The notes: generated by a model from the letters alone, not told the origin. Counted from the first letter of the stretch, positions 46,328 through 55,531 are shown. The stretch: DNA of 64,000 nucleotides from Salinicoccus sp. YB14-2 (GCF_001265075.1 NZ_LFKO01000002.1:1129638-1193637), one strand, 5' to 3'. A program made the numbers and translations.

Positions 46328-47914
46328 TTATTGTGCCGGTTTTTCAATTGGTTTATAAACCGCCTTGGACACGAAGACGACAACTGCGAGCAAGACGAAT
46401 ATCGCAAGGAGTGACAGCCATACGCTGGATGTGAATCCTAAAATGATATAGCCCACAAGTGCAATCGACGCTGACAGCACCGCATAAGGCAGCTGTGTCA
46501 GTACGTGTGTAATGTGGTTGCTCCCCGCACCTGTTGATGACAGGATGGTCGAGTCGGAAATCGGCGAACAGTGGTCCCCGAATACCGCCCCTGCAAGTAC
46601 TGCGGCAATGGCCGGCAGCAGCAGGTCCGTTTCCCCGAGTGAAATCATGATTTCGCCGGTCACGGGAATCAGAATTCCGAATGACCCCCAGCTTGTCCCT
46701 GTCGCGAGTGCCATGATACATGCGACGACGAACACGACGCCGAGCAATATGCTCACCGGCAAGTTGGAGTTTTCAACCATCGCGCCGAGAACATCGCCCG
46801 TACCCAGCTGGCTGATCAGGTTACCGATAATCCATGCAAGCGTCAGTACCAGCATCGCCGGGAACATCGCTTTGAAGCCCGTTTTTATGCCAAGCCAGAT
46901 TTTATCTGGACCGAATGCATCATTCGCCCTCGTGTATCTGAAGTAATAGAACAGGCTCAGTACGAGACCGACGATACCGCCGGCAATCAAGCTGTGTGTC
47001 ACCAGTGTATTTTCAAGTATTTCAAATAAAGACCATGCACCCGCTTCAAGTCCGCCTGTGATGAACATCATGATGATGACGGTGGCTGCAAGGCCGATCA
47101 TCGGAACAAGCAGCGCCTGAGATGAACTGCTGTTTACACTTGGCAAATCTTCGTCCGTATCTCCTGGAACTTCTCTCATTTCATCGACCACGACACCATC
47201 GACAATTGCTTTTCTTTCCTGTTCGCGCATCAGACCGATATCAAAACGTGTCAGTATGACGATGAACATCATGATGAGCGCCGTGATCACATAGAAGTTC
47301 ATCGGAATCAAATAAAGAAATGCCTGGAATGGTGAAATGTCCGTCAACCCAGCTGCGATCAGTAAAGGGGCGACAAGCCCCATTACCCCGGCGCCCCAGC
47401 TTGATATTGGAGCGATGACCGATACGGGTGAAGCGGTAGTATCCACGTAATACGCAAGTTTTGCCCGGGAAATATTATATTTATCCGACAGTGGTCTCGC
47501 GACCTGGCCGGTGATGAGTGCACTGAAATAATCATCTATGAAAATGATGATGCCGAGAATACCTGTCGCAAGTCCTGCACTTCTTCTCGTCTTAAATTTA
47601 TTCAATGCCCAGTTTGTAAATGCTTTCGCGCCGCCCGACATATTCATGAACGCCGTCATGATGCCGAGCATCGTCAGGAAGATCAGAATGAAGGCTTCCC
47701 AAGTATTGATCGCCCCTTCAGCAATGAAAATGCCGATGAAGGCTTCCCACACCAGGCTGAGTGAGCCGGTGATGCTGCCGCCTGCCACTACAAAAGCGGC
47801 AGTGATGATACCCGCACCCAGACTGATGCCGACTTTACGCGTTAAAACAACGAGCACCAATGTCAAAAGCGGGGGGATGAGCGGCATATATTCCCATGAT
47901 AAAAAACTTTCCAT
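46328..47914 (-). CDS. NhaC-family antiporter, candidate lysine transporter (LysW type)
   Basis: A 528-aa protein with about 11-12 membrane helices and the NhaC landmarks IIFIDDYFSALITGQVARP (about residues 125-143), DTTASPVSVIAPISSWGA and GDHCSPISDSTILSSTGAG. By homology alone it would be a Na+/H+ antiporter. However, a lysine riboswitch directly precedes it, and NhaC-like genes under lysine riboswitches have been proposed as lysine transporters (LysW). Control by lysine makes a lysine or lysine/cation exchange role more likely than pure Na+ export. AGGAGG precedes the ATG. Confidence 0.88.
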   Translation of the reverse strand: MESFLSWEYMPLIPPLLTLVLVVLTRKVGISLGAGIITAAFVVAGGSITGSLSLVWEAFIGIFIAEGAINTWEAFILIFLTMLGIMTAFMNMSGGAKAFTNWALNKFKTRRSAGLATGILGIIIFIDDYFSALITGQVARPLSDKYNISRAKLAYYVDTTASPVSVIAPISSWGAGVMGLVAPLLIAAGLTDISPFQAFLYLIPMNFYVITALIMMFIVILTRFDIGLMREQERKAIVDGVVVDEMREVPGDTDEDLPSVNSSSSQALLVPMIGLAATVIIMMFITGGLEAGAWSLFEILENTLVTHSLIAGGIVGLVLSLFYYFRYTRANDAFGPDKIWLGIKTGFKAMFPAMLVLTLAWIIGNLISQLGTGDVLGAMVENSNLPVSILLGVVFVVACIMALATGTSWGSFGILIPVTGEIMISLGETDLLLPAIAAVLAGAVFGDHCSPISDSTILSSTGAGSNHITHVLTQLPYAVLSASIALVGYIILGFTSSVWLSLLAIFVLLAVVVFVSKAVYKPIEKPAQ

Positions 47915-47933
47915 ATGTATTCCCTCCTAAAAA

Positions 47934-48140
47934 TAAAAAAAAGTCACGTGACATTATGATTAGCCACGTGACAATATATATATTCGTGTAGCGCATCATC
48001 ATAATGACAGTACCGGGCTTATTCAACACGGTCCCAGGATATCTTCCGCCAAAAACATCCTTCGGCAATCATTCCTTTCCAACCGGCTCGGACGCATGCC
48101 TGCTCGTCAGTTGTACTGATAATAATCGCAACCTCTACTT
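47934..48140 (-). promoter_or_regulatory. Lysine riboswitch (L-box) with terminator
   Basis: Read on the minus strand it contains the conserved AGAGGTTGCGA opening (48126-48136), GGAAAGGAATGATTGCCGAAGG in the core (cited by its halves GGAAAGGAATGA and TTGCCGAAGG) and the closing CTGTCATTATGATGATGC segment. The expression platform is a terminator pairing GTCACGTG (47965-47972) with CACGTGAC (47943-47950), followed by eight T. Lysine binding should stop transcription before the NhaC-family gene. Confidence 0.93.
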
Positions 48141-48162
48141 TTTCTATTCAATTAACATTAAT

Positions 48163-48190
48163 ATTATAGCATAACTGCAAATTTCAGCAA
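48163..48190 (-). promoter_or_regulatory. Promoter for the lysine riboswitch transcript
   Basis: An extended -10 TGCTATAAT (hexamer 48163-48168) with -35 TTGCTG (48185-48190) and 16-bp spacing, immediately after the yunD stop. Confidence 0.7.
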
Positions 48191-49510
48191 CTATAAATCT
48201 TCATTGTATAATTTTACGATATCCCTTAGAAATTCCGGCATCATATATATTTTCTTCGCTGACTTGAACTGCGGGAAAATTCTGCCGAACGTATACATAT
48301 CCAACGTGCCGAGTGTGTATGTCCCGTTTTCCTTTATACGTTCCTCACCGATATAATACTTCCTTTTTGATTCCACATAGCCGATATTATCCGTGACGAA
48401 TGTGCCGAATATATCGCCTCTGAAACCCATGCCGCGGACGATGTCGTCTCGGAATTCATGACGCATGGCCTGATTGAAAATCTCCTTCAGCTCCCTGCCT
48501 GTCAGTTTGATCTTTACCACGTTGATCGGATGAGGCAGCACTTTATGAAGTTCATATTCAGACAATGTGCCGCCTTCGAAACTTTTCGCTATAAGTCCGG
48601 TATGGATGATGCTCGCATCCGCACCCGTAAAGTCCCTGATCATATATGCGAGGCGGCTGATGAAGCGGCTCGTGTGAAATAAATGTCTCGGAACCGGCGG
48701 GGTATCCCACTTGATGACTTTTTCCCTCATCAAGTCCCTGCCATATTCATAATAAGGATCATCCACATGTGAAAGCATGTCCGTATCGATCAGACGGGCC
48801 GATTTATCCACCAGCTCCCTGCCTTCGAACGTCAAAGTGATTTCACCGAGATAATCACCGAACCGGCCGGCCGCCCCGATCAATACAGGGCCGACCACAT
48901 CACCATTTTCAAAATGATGATGGGTATGTGAACCGAGTATGACATCTATTTCAGGGAAGCGGTTCGCCAGTGTTTCATCGTCATACTTGCCGAGATGGCT
49001 CATCAAAACGAGGCAGTCCACCTGCCCGGAGAGCTGGTCGACACATCTTTCCACCCATTCGAACGCATCGGACACTTTCCATCCGAGCGCTTTATAAAAC
49101 GGAGTGAACTCGACGGTAATGCCGATAAAACCAAATTTGATGCCGTTAATATCTTTGATTACATATGGATCGAAAAATGGTTCCTTCGAACCCGCTTCAA
49201 GCAGGTTCGCACAGACGACATCAAAATCCGCATCATCATACAACGATTTCAAATCATTGATTTCAAGTGTGATCCCCTCATTATTTCCGAGTGTTGCCAC
49301 ATCACAGCCCGCCTGGTTCAAAAGATCGACATTGCCTCTGCCGAGTGTCGCCTCTGTATAAGGATGGGAGCGGTCTACATGGTCACCAAGGTCTGCATAG
49401 ACCATTTTCTCACGATATCTTTTTTTCTGATGCGTCAAGTAGTTCTTTATTTTTAAATAGTTATATAAATGACTGTGGATATCGTTGGTATGAAAGAGTT
49501 TGATTTCCAT
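48191..49510 (-). CDS. yunD: Cytosolic 5'-nucleotidase-like metallophosphoesterase (YunD type)
   Basis: A 439-aa two-domain protein: N-terminal calcineurin-type metallophosphatase with LFHTNDIHSH, YADLGDHVDRS, TLGNNEG and VILGSHTHHHF metal sites, and a C-terminal 5'-nucleotidase substrate domain (about 280-439). There is no signal peptide, so it is intracellular, unlike UshA. Last gene of the yunF-yunE-yunD operon; AGGAGAG precedes the ATG. Confidence 0.9.
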   Translation of the reverse strand: MEIKLFHTNDIHSHLYNYLKIKNYLTHQKKRYREKMVYADLGDHVDRSHPYTEATLGRGNVDLLNQAGCDVATLGNNEGITLEINDLKSLYDDADFDVVCANLLEAGSKEPFFDPYVIKDINGIKFGFIGITVEFTPFYKALGWKVSDAFEWVERCVDQLSGQVDCLVLMSHLGKYDDETLANRFPEIDVILGSHTHHHFENGDVVGPVLIGAAGRFGDYLGEITLTFEGRELVDKSARLIDTDMLSHVDDPYYEYGRDLMREKVIKWDTPPVPRHLFHTSRFISRLAYMIRDFTGADASIIHTGLIAKSFEGGTLSEYELHKVLPHPINVVKIKLTGRELKEIFNQAMRHEFRDDIVRGMGFRGDIFGTFVTDNIGYVESKRKYYIGEERIKENGTYTLGTLDMYTFGRIFPQFKSAKKIYMMPEFLRDIVKLYNEDL

Positions 49511-49522
49511 GCTGTCACTCTC

Positions 49523-50344
49523 CTATAAAAAAGATTCAATAATCATATATAAACCGAGCAGTAAAAGTACTGTCCTGAGTGCGATGATCACAGTGTCCGA
49601 ATTGAATTTCTGATTGAGGTACACACCTATTTTAGCACCGACAAAGGCAGAAGGCACCAGAAATGCCACATGCAGGAAATTGACGTTATTCTGGAGCAGG
49701 TGACCCGTTCCGGAGGACAATGCGCCGAAAAAGACGATCAGCATGCTTGTCCCGATGGCAATCGATGCAGGCATGCGGAACAACATCAGCATCATCGGCG
49801 TCATGATTGCCCCGCCTCCGATACCGAACAGCCCGGCCGTCAGACCGGCGATAAAGCTGGCGATGACCGCTATATACGGCGGGAAACCGTAATGATACAC
49901 GTTACCCATGTGATCGACATGCGGTCTGACATAGCGCTCATCCTGGAAAATATTCATCGGTTTGATTCTGTCCCTGATTATTAGGAGGATACTTAAAAAT
50001 ATCAGGAAAATACCAAAATAAAGTTTGAAGCTTTCGGTCGTAAATACATCACTTAAGTATGAGCCGGCGAGTGCTCCCGGAATAATGCCGAACAGAAATA
50101 AAATCCCGTTCTTACGGTCCAGCTGGTTGCTGCGTCCGTAGGACATCATCGCCGTCAGTCCGATGAATATCAGTACAACACTTGATGTACCGACGGCAGA
50201 CTGAGGTGTAACATTTGAAATGATGTCGTTATCTATACCGAAAAAAACAAGGAGCGGAACGATGATGACGCCGCCGCCGATACCGACAAGTGAACCCACA
50301 GCAGCTGCAAATAGGCCGATAAATATCAATATAAGATACTCCAT
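49523..50344 (-). CDS. yunE: TauE/SafE-family membrane transporter (YunE type)
   Basis: A 273-aa protein with about eight helices and the internal repeat typical of TauE/SafE: AAVGSLVGIGGGVIIVPLL near residue 12 and AGLTAGLFGIGGGAIMTPMM near residue 165. Such proteins export sulfite, sulfoacetate or related anions; the substrate here is unknown. The ATG at 50344 follows AAGGGG. Cotranscribed with yunF and yunD. Confidence 0.87.
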   Translation of the reverse strand: MEYLILIFIGLFAAAVGSLVGIGGGVIIVPLLVFFGIDNDIISNVTPQSAVGTSSVVLIFIGLTAMMSYGRSNQLDRKNGILFLFGIIPGALAGSYLSDVFTTESFKLYFGIFLIFLSILLIIRDRIKPMNIFQDERYVRPHVDHMGNVYHYGFPPYIAVIASFIAGLTAGLFGIGGGAIMTPMMLMLFRMPASIAIGTSMLIVFFGALSSGTGHLLQNNVNFLHVAFLVPSAFVGAKIGVYLNQKFNSDTVIIALRTVLLLLGLYMIIESFL

Positions 50345-50356
50345 ATGCACTACCCC

Positions 50357-51205
50357 TTAAAATAATTTCATTTGTTTTGGTGACAGACCTGTATATTGGA
50401 TGTCCATCATTTCAATAAAATTCTGTGCATTGCCTGCCGCATGTCTTCCAGAGTTATTATTAAAAACAATAAAAATATCTTTAGATTTATGTTTGAGTAT
50501 TTCAACCTGCCGTTTCAGCCATTCGAGCTCTTGCCGGTTGTAGTCGTATAAGTAGCGCACATTCCGCCACTCCTCGGATGAGAGGTCTTTCTGGGTCCAG
50601 CCGTGGATGTTCCGGCCGTGCAGCCGGATGAACGCGGTATTATCCGTCACACGGTTGACAAAGGGGATGCTTCCGATACCCGCCTGCGGCTCATCACAGA
50701 TGCTGTGGATGATATCATTGTTGTAAAGAAACGACAGTGTCTCTTCTTTGTATTCACTCCTGAACCATGTCTGATTCCTGAATTCGACGGATACTTTGTA
50801 GGGTTCCAGCATCGTCTTCGCAAATTTAACATAACGTATGTTCTCACTCGTACAGTCAAACCATGGCGGAAACTGTAATAAGACGAACCCGAGTTTGTTT
50901 TGTTTCGCCATTCGGTGTAACATATCTTTGAATGCTTTAAATACTTCCTTGATGGATGTGTAATCCGATCTGTAATCGCTGTGGCCGGTCATATATTGAT
51001 GCGCCTTGACGATGAATTTGAAATCTTCCGGTGTTTCTTTGCACCATTTATTTATGGTCGAAGTTCTTTGAATCGCATAATATGTGGCGTCCAGTTCAAC
51101 AATCGGGAAAACACTTGAATATGTAATTAATTTATCTTTTTTATTTGTCAGGTGGGTGTAAAGATCCTCGTGGTCTCCCCAGCCTGTTAAACCGATATAT
51201 ATCAT
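50357..51205 (-). CDS. yunF: DUF72 family protein (YunF type)
   Basis: A 282-aa TIM-barrel-like DUF72 protein with YIGLTGWGDH at the N-terminus, ELDATYYAI, FVLLQFPPWF and FIRLHGRN. Function unknown. First gene of the yunFED operon, divergent from the ABC exporter. AAGGTGA precedes the ATG. Confidence 0.88.
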   Translation of the reverse strand: MIYIGLTGWGDHEDLYTHLTNKKDKLITYSSVFPIVELDATYYAIQRTSTINKWCKETPEDFKFIVKAHQYMTGHSDYRSDYTSIKEVFKAFKDMLHRMAKQNKLGFVLLQFPPWFDCTSENIRYVKFAKTMLEPYKVSVEFRNQTWFRSEYKEETLSFLYNNDIIHSICDEPQAGIGSIPFVNRVTDNTAFIRLHGRNIHGWTQKDLSSEEWRNVRYLYDYNRQELEWLKRQVEILKHKSKDIFIVFNNNSGRHAAGNAQNFIEMMDIQYTGLSPKQMKLF

Positions 51206-51256
51206 TAAATCACCTTACTATTTATTTTACCATATATTCAAAGGAGGAAACTTATA

Positions 51257-51958
51257 ATGGACATTTTAGAATTTAAGAATGTCAGTCATAATGACATTCT
51301 CCATAATATATCAGGCACCTTGAGAGAAAGTAAAATCACCACATTTGTCGGCCCGAGCGGGGCCGGGAAAACGACATGCCTGAAGATGATCAACGGCCTT
51401 CTTTCTGCGGATACCGGCGAAGTTTTATTCAGAGGGAAAAATATTTTTGATTATGAAATTACGAAGCTCAGAAAGAACATCAGCATGGCGTTTCAAAGTT
51501 CCCCGATGATTGACGGCACAGTGTATGACAACTTGAATCTGCCGTCTGATATTCACGGGGAAACACTCGACCGCAAACGTGCTGCTGGACTGCTCAGTCT
51601 GGTCGACCTGGATGAGTCATTTCTAGACCGCCGGGTGCGGGATATATCAGGCGGTGAAAGAAGCCGCGTCTCTCTTGCGCGGACGTGCGTCCATGAACCT
51701 GAAGTGCTGCTGCTCGATGAAATCACATCCAGCCTGGACTATGTTCTCGTGAGGGAAATCGAACGCCTCGTAAAACGCATGCAGTCCGAGATGGATATTA
51801 CCGTCATCTGGGTGACGCATGACCTCGAGCAGGCCAAAAGAGTGAGCCATGATATGTGGTTTCTCCGCGACGGGGAATTGCTCGAACAGGGACCGGCGGA
51901 ATTTATTGAAAAATCGAAGAATCCTGAAATACAGGCGTTCGTCAAGGGGGAGAAATAA
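51257..51958 (+). CDS. fetA: ABC transporter ATP-binding protein, FetA/YbbL type
   Basis: A 233-aa ATPase with Walker A GPSGAGKTT (about residue 37), Q-loop FQSS, signature ISGGERSRVSLAR and Walker B VLLLDEITSSLD. Together with the next gene it matches FetAB, linked to iron export and peroxide tolerance in E. coli (family knowledge; not proven here). AAAGGAGG upstream. Its stop overlaps the fetB ATG (TAATG). Confidence 0.87.
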   Translation: MDILEFKNVSHNDILHNISGTLRESKITTFVGPSGAGKTTCLKMINGLLSADTGEVLFRGKNIFDYEITKLRKNISMAFQSSPMIDGTVYDNLNLPSDIHGETLDRKRAAGLLSLVDLDESFLDRRVRDISGGERSRVSLARTCVHEPEVLLLDEITSSLDYVLVREIERLVKRMQSEMDITVIWVTHDLEQAKRVSHDMWFLRDGELLEQGPAEFIEKSKNPEIQAFVKGEK

Positions 51959-52722
51959 TGTCATTTGCACAGCTTGCCTTATCATTGATATTTGTCGCCA
52001 TACCGCTCGGCCTTGCGCTGTATTTAAAACTCGGTCTTGAAAAGGACATCATCATCGCGACCGTCCGGTCGATCATCCAACTGCTGATCGTCGGATACAT
52101 ACTGACATTCGTCTTTGAAAGTGATTCCGTGATATTCATCATTTTGATGATCCTTCTGATGATTGCCGCAGCGAGCCAGAACGTGGTTAAAAAAGGCTCC
52201 GGTATCCCGGGCATTACGCTCATCATCATATTTACGCTTGTTGTTGTCGAAGCCGTGACCATGGGCATACTGCTCGGTTTCAGCATCATCCCTGCAGAGC
52301 CCGAACAGATCATCCCGATCAGCGGCATGGTCGTCGGCAACTGTATGGTTCTGTCACTGCTCTTCCTGAATAAGCTCAAAGATGAGCTGAATTACAGTGA
52401 AGAAGTGATCGAACTGATCCTGTCCCTCGGCGGCGAACCGAAAGATGCTGTTTCCAGAAGTCTGAAGTCATCCATCAGAACGAGCATGATACCAACGATC
52501 GAAGCTCAGAAAACAATGGGTCTCGTCCAGCTTCCCGGCATGATGAGCGGACTCATCATCGGCGGCGCAGACCCATTTGAAGCGGTCATGTACCAGCTAT
52601 TAATACTGTTTCTCATATTGACGACGGCCGCAATGGCATCCGTCATGGTCGGATACTTATCCTATCCGAAACTATTTAACAAGAGACTCCAGTACATCGG
52701 ACTCACACAATCAGAACAGTAG
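51958..52722 (+). CDS. fetB: ABC transporter permease, FetB/YbbM (UPF0014) type
   Basis: A 254-aa permease with seven or so helices. The UPF0014 signature PISGMVVGNCMV (about residues 120-131) and the coupling region with GGEPKDAVSRSLKSSIRT and PTIEAQKTMGLVQLPGMM are clear. Translationally coupled to fetA. Confidence 0.87.
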   Translation: MSFAQLALSLIFVAIPLGLALYLKLGLEKDIIIATVRSIIQLLIVGYILTFVFESDSVIFIILMILLMIAAASQNVVKKGSGIPGITLIIIFTLVVVEAVTMGILLGFSIIPAEPEQIIPISGMVVGNCMVLSLLFLNKLKDELNYSEEVIELILSLGGEPKDAVSRSLKSSIRTSMIPTIEAQKTMGLVQLPGMMSGLIIGGADPFEAVMYQLLILFLILTTAAMASVMVGYLSYPKLFNKRLQYIGLTQSEQ

Positions 52723-52732
52723 GTGCTTCTTT

Positions 52733-53215
52733 ATGAATAAAAAATTCTTATTTATCAGTTATTTGGGGTTGATGCTCATGTTTCTGGCAGGTTGCTCCGG
52801 AGAAGATTCCGAGCCGGAGACCGATGTCCGGTTCGAAGTGCTCGACAGGTCCCAGACAGTCCCCGGTGAAGGGTTTCAAAACGGTGCCGAACTCATTCAT
52901 GATGAAGACATGTTGAGTACATCCGCTGAAACGAGCGGCGTCGACATTGATCCGGAAGATATTAATTTTGAAGAGGAATTGCTGTTTGAAGTATCCATTA
53001 CGGAAAACGGCTGCGGGTTCAGCCTCACATCCATCGAAAACGATGACGGCCTGCTGAAATTCATGTTCGATCTGACACCCGTCGCTTCAGGTGAAGCTGA
53101 TCCCGACGATGTCGTCTGTACAGAAGTTGCGACCCCTGCTGTTTTTTATGTGAAGACAGAGTCTGTTGACTTCCATAACCTCGATGTTTACGGGTCGGAG
53201 ATGAAGTATGAGTAA
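52733..53215 (+). CDS. Small lipoprotein, unknown function
   Basis: A 160-aa secreted protein with a signal peptide and lipobox LAGC (Cys21). The mature part is acidic and contains two further cysteines (NGCGFSL and VVCTEV), which may form a disulfide. It lies 10 nt after fetB and may belong to that operon, but no iron-binding motif is visible. The stop codon is followed in the same frame by the open 51-bp repeat array. Confidence 0.72.
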   Translation: MNKKFLFISYLGLMLMFLAGCSGEDSEPETDVRFEVLDRSQTVPGEGFQNGAELIHDEDMLSTSAETSGVDIDPEDINFEEELLFEVSITENGCGFSLTSIENDDGLLKFMFDLTPVASGEADPDDVVCTEVATPAVFYVKTESVDFHNLDVYGSEMKYE

Positions 53216-53241
53216 AGACAACGGCCGCCGCTATACCGAGT

Positions 53242-53536
53242 ACCTGCTCACATAGCCAACAAATTCATCACAGGTGAGCAGAAATCTCAAATACCTGCTC
53301 ACTTAGCAGCAAAAATCATCTCAAGTAAGCAGAAACCTCAAATACCTGCTCACTTAGCAGCGAAAATCACCTCAGGTGAGCAGAAATCTCAAACACCTGC
53401 TCACTTAGCAGCAAAAATCATCTCAGGTGAGCAGAAATCTCAAACACCTGCTCACTTAACAGCAAAAATCATCTCAGGTGAGCAGAAACCTCAAACACCT
53501 TCTCACTTAGCAACGAAAAACACCGCAGGTGAGCAG
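53242..53536. repeat. Six tandem 51-bp repeats with internal hairpin
   Basis: Units begin at 53242, 53293, 53344, 53395, 53446 and 53497, a constant 51-bp period. Each contains CTGCTCAC-N22-GTGAGCAG (first and last units degenerate), so each can fold into a hairpin with 8-bp arms. The sequence between hairpins (AAATCTCAAACA-like) is also repeated, so this is a tandem repeat and not a CRISPR array. The middle units are the most alike, as expected for unequal crossing-over. Only one frame is open through all units. Confidence 0.92.
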
Positions 53537-53574
53537 ACACTGTCACGTTACGATTCCACTACCAATCACCAAAA

Positions 53575-53616
53575 TAAAAATCACCCGCATCCACTGTTTC
53601 AGCGGAGGGGTGACTT
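53575..53616 (-). terminator. Probable terminator after the thioredoxin-like gene
   Basis: TCACCC (53581-53586) pairs with GGGTGA (53608-53613) around a GC-rich loop. On the minus strand it is followed by TTTTTATTTT, 6 nt past the stop. Confidence 0.72.
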
Positions 53617-53621
53617 TTATT

Positions 53622-54176
53622 TTATAGAGCGGTTTTGATTGTTTGTTTCATATCCTGATAAATTTCCTGCCACAGATCTTCATTACCTGCGAATGTTGAT
53701 GATAGTTCCTTCACTTTAACCTTGAACATTTCATCGTAGTCCGGTGCGCCTTTTTCAGGCATATCTTTCAGAACTTCTTTTTGAATTTCCGTCGTCTCCG
53801 GCGCTCTCGGACCCCATTTTGCGATTTCATTACCCTCTTTATCTATGAATACAAAAATCGGAATGACACGTTTGCCATCCGTTTCATAAGCATCCATCAG
53901 CTCAGGATGTGTATCTCTCAGACAGACACGTGTGTCCATATCCGTCTTCTCTGCAAGATTTTTAAATATCGGGAGATTCATCATACAGTGGCCGCACCAC
54001 GGTTCTGCAATGATGGTTGTTCTCACATTGCTGTCAGCCACCTGTTTGAAAAATTCCGCATCAGCCGGAAGTGTAAATTGCTCGTAAATTTTATTATAGT
54101 TCTCTTCGTGATCTGTCAGACCTTTTTCATACTCTCCGTAAGTGATGCCTTTCTCAAACCAATGATTCAAATTCAA
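53622..54176 (-). CDS. Thioredoxin-fold protein
   Basis: A 184-aa cytosolic protein with a thioredoxin-type redox motif WCGHC (in IIAEPWCGHCMMNL) near residue 64 and a cis-Pro region VIPIFVFIDKEGNE. CGHC is more oxidising-type than the CGPC of thioredoxin. The C-terminal 60 residues are helical and acidic. I chose the TTG at 54176, 7 nt after GGAGG; the ATG two codons earlier sits 1 nt from that site and is a poor start. Confidence 0.78.
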   Translation of the reverse strand: MNLNHWFEKGITYGEYEKGLTDHEENYNKIYEQFTLPADAEFFKQVADSNVRTTIIAEPWCGHCMMNLPIFKNLAEKTDMDTRVCLRDTHPELMDAYETDGKRVIPIFVFIDKEGNEIAKWGPRAPETTEIQKEVLKDMPEKGAPDYDEMFKVKVKELSSTFAGNEDLWQEIYQDMKQTIKTAL

Positions 54177-54238
54177 AGCCATTCCTCCTAAAGTCATCTT
54201 ATTACTTTAATTTTACCATAATCATTTAAAATTCTTAG

Positions 54239-54568
54239 TTATCTGCCCACTGTCTCTCCGGACAGTTCCGACATAGCGTTTTCAATTTTTTTCAGCCAGT
54301 TTTTACGGCGGTTGACTACGAACTGGAACACTTCATCGTCGTATGTCGTCACTCTGAGACCGTTTGGAATAGGAATTTTACCAAGCATGTTGTTCACTGT
54401 TTCCACAGTTTTCACATCCTCGAGCATGATGATCGTTTCCTTACGTTTCACCTGCATCAGGCGCGGCTGGTGGAGCAGGCGTGTTGCTGTTAAAAACAGC
54501 TGCCCTTTCACGGAATGAATGCCATGCCAGTAATTAGACGTACCTTTTTTAATGATATTCTCAGCCAA
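54239..54568 (-). CDS. Small PH/GRAM-like domain protein
   Basis: About 109 aa. The pattern of beta strands (GQLFLTATRLLHQPR, then ETIIMLEDVKTVE, then GLRVTTYDDEVFQFVV and a final helix WLKKIENAM) is that of a bacterial PH/GRAM-like domain. Start at TTG 54568, 9 nt after AGAGG; the longer N-terminus has no ribosome site. Function unknown. Confidence 0.65.
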   Translation of the reverse strand: MAENIIKKGTSNYWHGIHSVKGQLFLTATRLLHQPRLMQVKRKETIIMLEDVKTVETVNNMLGKIPIPNGLRVTTYDDEVFQFVVNRRKNWLKKIENAMSELSGETVGR

Positions 54569-54769
54569 AATAAACGTCCTCTCATTATTAAATATATAGT
54601 CGATATTATAGCATACTTGACTTAGCAGATTCTTACATATATTCACTATATTTAACTAAAAGATTACGCTGAAATTACAATTCAGTTTCAACCTGTTAAT
54701 ATTGCCAATTTTAAAAGTTAGCTGTGTTACGGTGGAAATGTAACAAATTTGTGAAAGGGGTCATAACTT

Positions 54770-55327
54770 TTGAAACATTCATTCAAGAGATTTTCAGGTA
54801 TTTTGATAGGCTTATCACTTTTATTTGCCGTGGCATTTACATATGGCAATAAAGCGGAAGCCAATGAATCATCCGACTCCGTATACTACGGCCTGCATCC
54901 GGATGTAAAAGACAAAGCTGAACTTGTGAAACAGATTGCTTGGGACCAGGGTATCCTAATCAGATATACTGACGGCTACCGTTCTTTTGACAGCCAGGAC
55001 ACAATTTTTCAGCAGGGCCGCACACTGCCGGGTCCTGTCGTTACGAACGCCCGCAGCGGACAATCCTACCATAACTATGGTCTTGCCATCGACTTCGTTT
55101 TAACCGATGCGTATGGTAATGCAGAGTGGAGTCTTGAACGCGACGCTAACGGTAATGGAGTATCCGACTGGGAAGATGTCGGTAACATAGCGAAAAGCGT
55201 CGGCTTTACATGGGGCGGCGACTGGGAAGAATTTGTCGACTATCCTCATCTCCAATTGGATTACGGCATGTCACTTGCTGACTTGCAGCATTGGCACAGC
55301 CAGGGCTATTACCAATTTGCCAACTAA
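54770..55327 (+). CDS. Secreted M15-type peptidoglycan peptidase
   Basis: A 185-aa protein with a Sec signal peptide (about residues 1-31, AEA-type cleavage site). The M15 zinc site SYHNYGLAIDF (His, Asp) near residue 100 and the catalytic DYPHLQL (His) near residue 160 are intact. Related enzymes (CwlK, VanY, phage endolysins) cleave L-Ala-D-Glu or D-Ala-D-Ala bonds. The mature protein is just the catalytic domain. TTG start with AAAGGGG upstream. Confidence 0.88.
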   Translation: MKHSFKRFSGILIGLSLLFAVAFTYGNKAEANESSDSVYYGLHPDVKDKAELVKQIAWDQGILIRYTDGYRSFDSQDTIFQQGRTLPGPVVTNARSGQSYHNYGLAIDFVLTDAYGNAEWSLERDANGNGVSDWEDVGNIAKSVGFTWGGDWEEFVDYPHLQLDYGMSLADLQHWHSQGYYQFAN

Positions 55328-55358
55328 TCAGTTTATAATAATTTTTATGAATAAAGAG

Positions 55359-55403
55359 CACCCTGAAGGACGGACGGCAACGTCATCTTTCAGGGTGTTT
55401 TTA
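55359..55403 (+). terminator. Intrinsic terminator after the M15 peptidase gene
   Basis: CACCCTGAA (55359-55367) pairs with TTCAGGGTG (55389-55397), with an inner GACG/CGTC pairing, followed by TTTTTT. Confidence 0.85.
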
Positions 55404-55531
55404 CGTGTGTTGAATTTGTCTCTCATTTGTAATATTAGGGGCAAGCCAAATGTGTTCTCAACTGGTATAATGTATAATGGACATTTCCAACATCGGCTAT
55501 GCCGAATATAATTTTTTGTGAGGGAATATTT

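Noticed and set aside
53242..53536. CRISPR array
   Set aside because: The sequences between hairpin units are as conserved as the units, the period is 51 bp throughout, and no cas genes are nearby.
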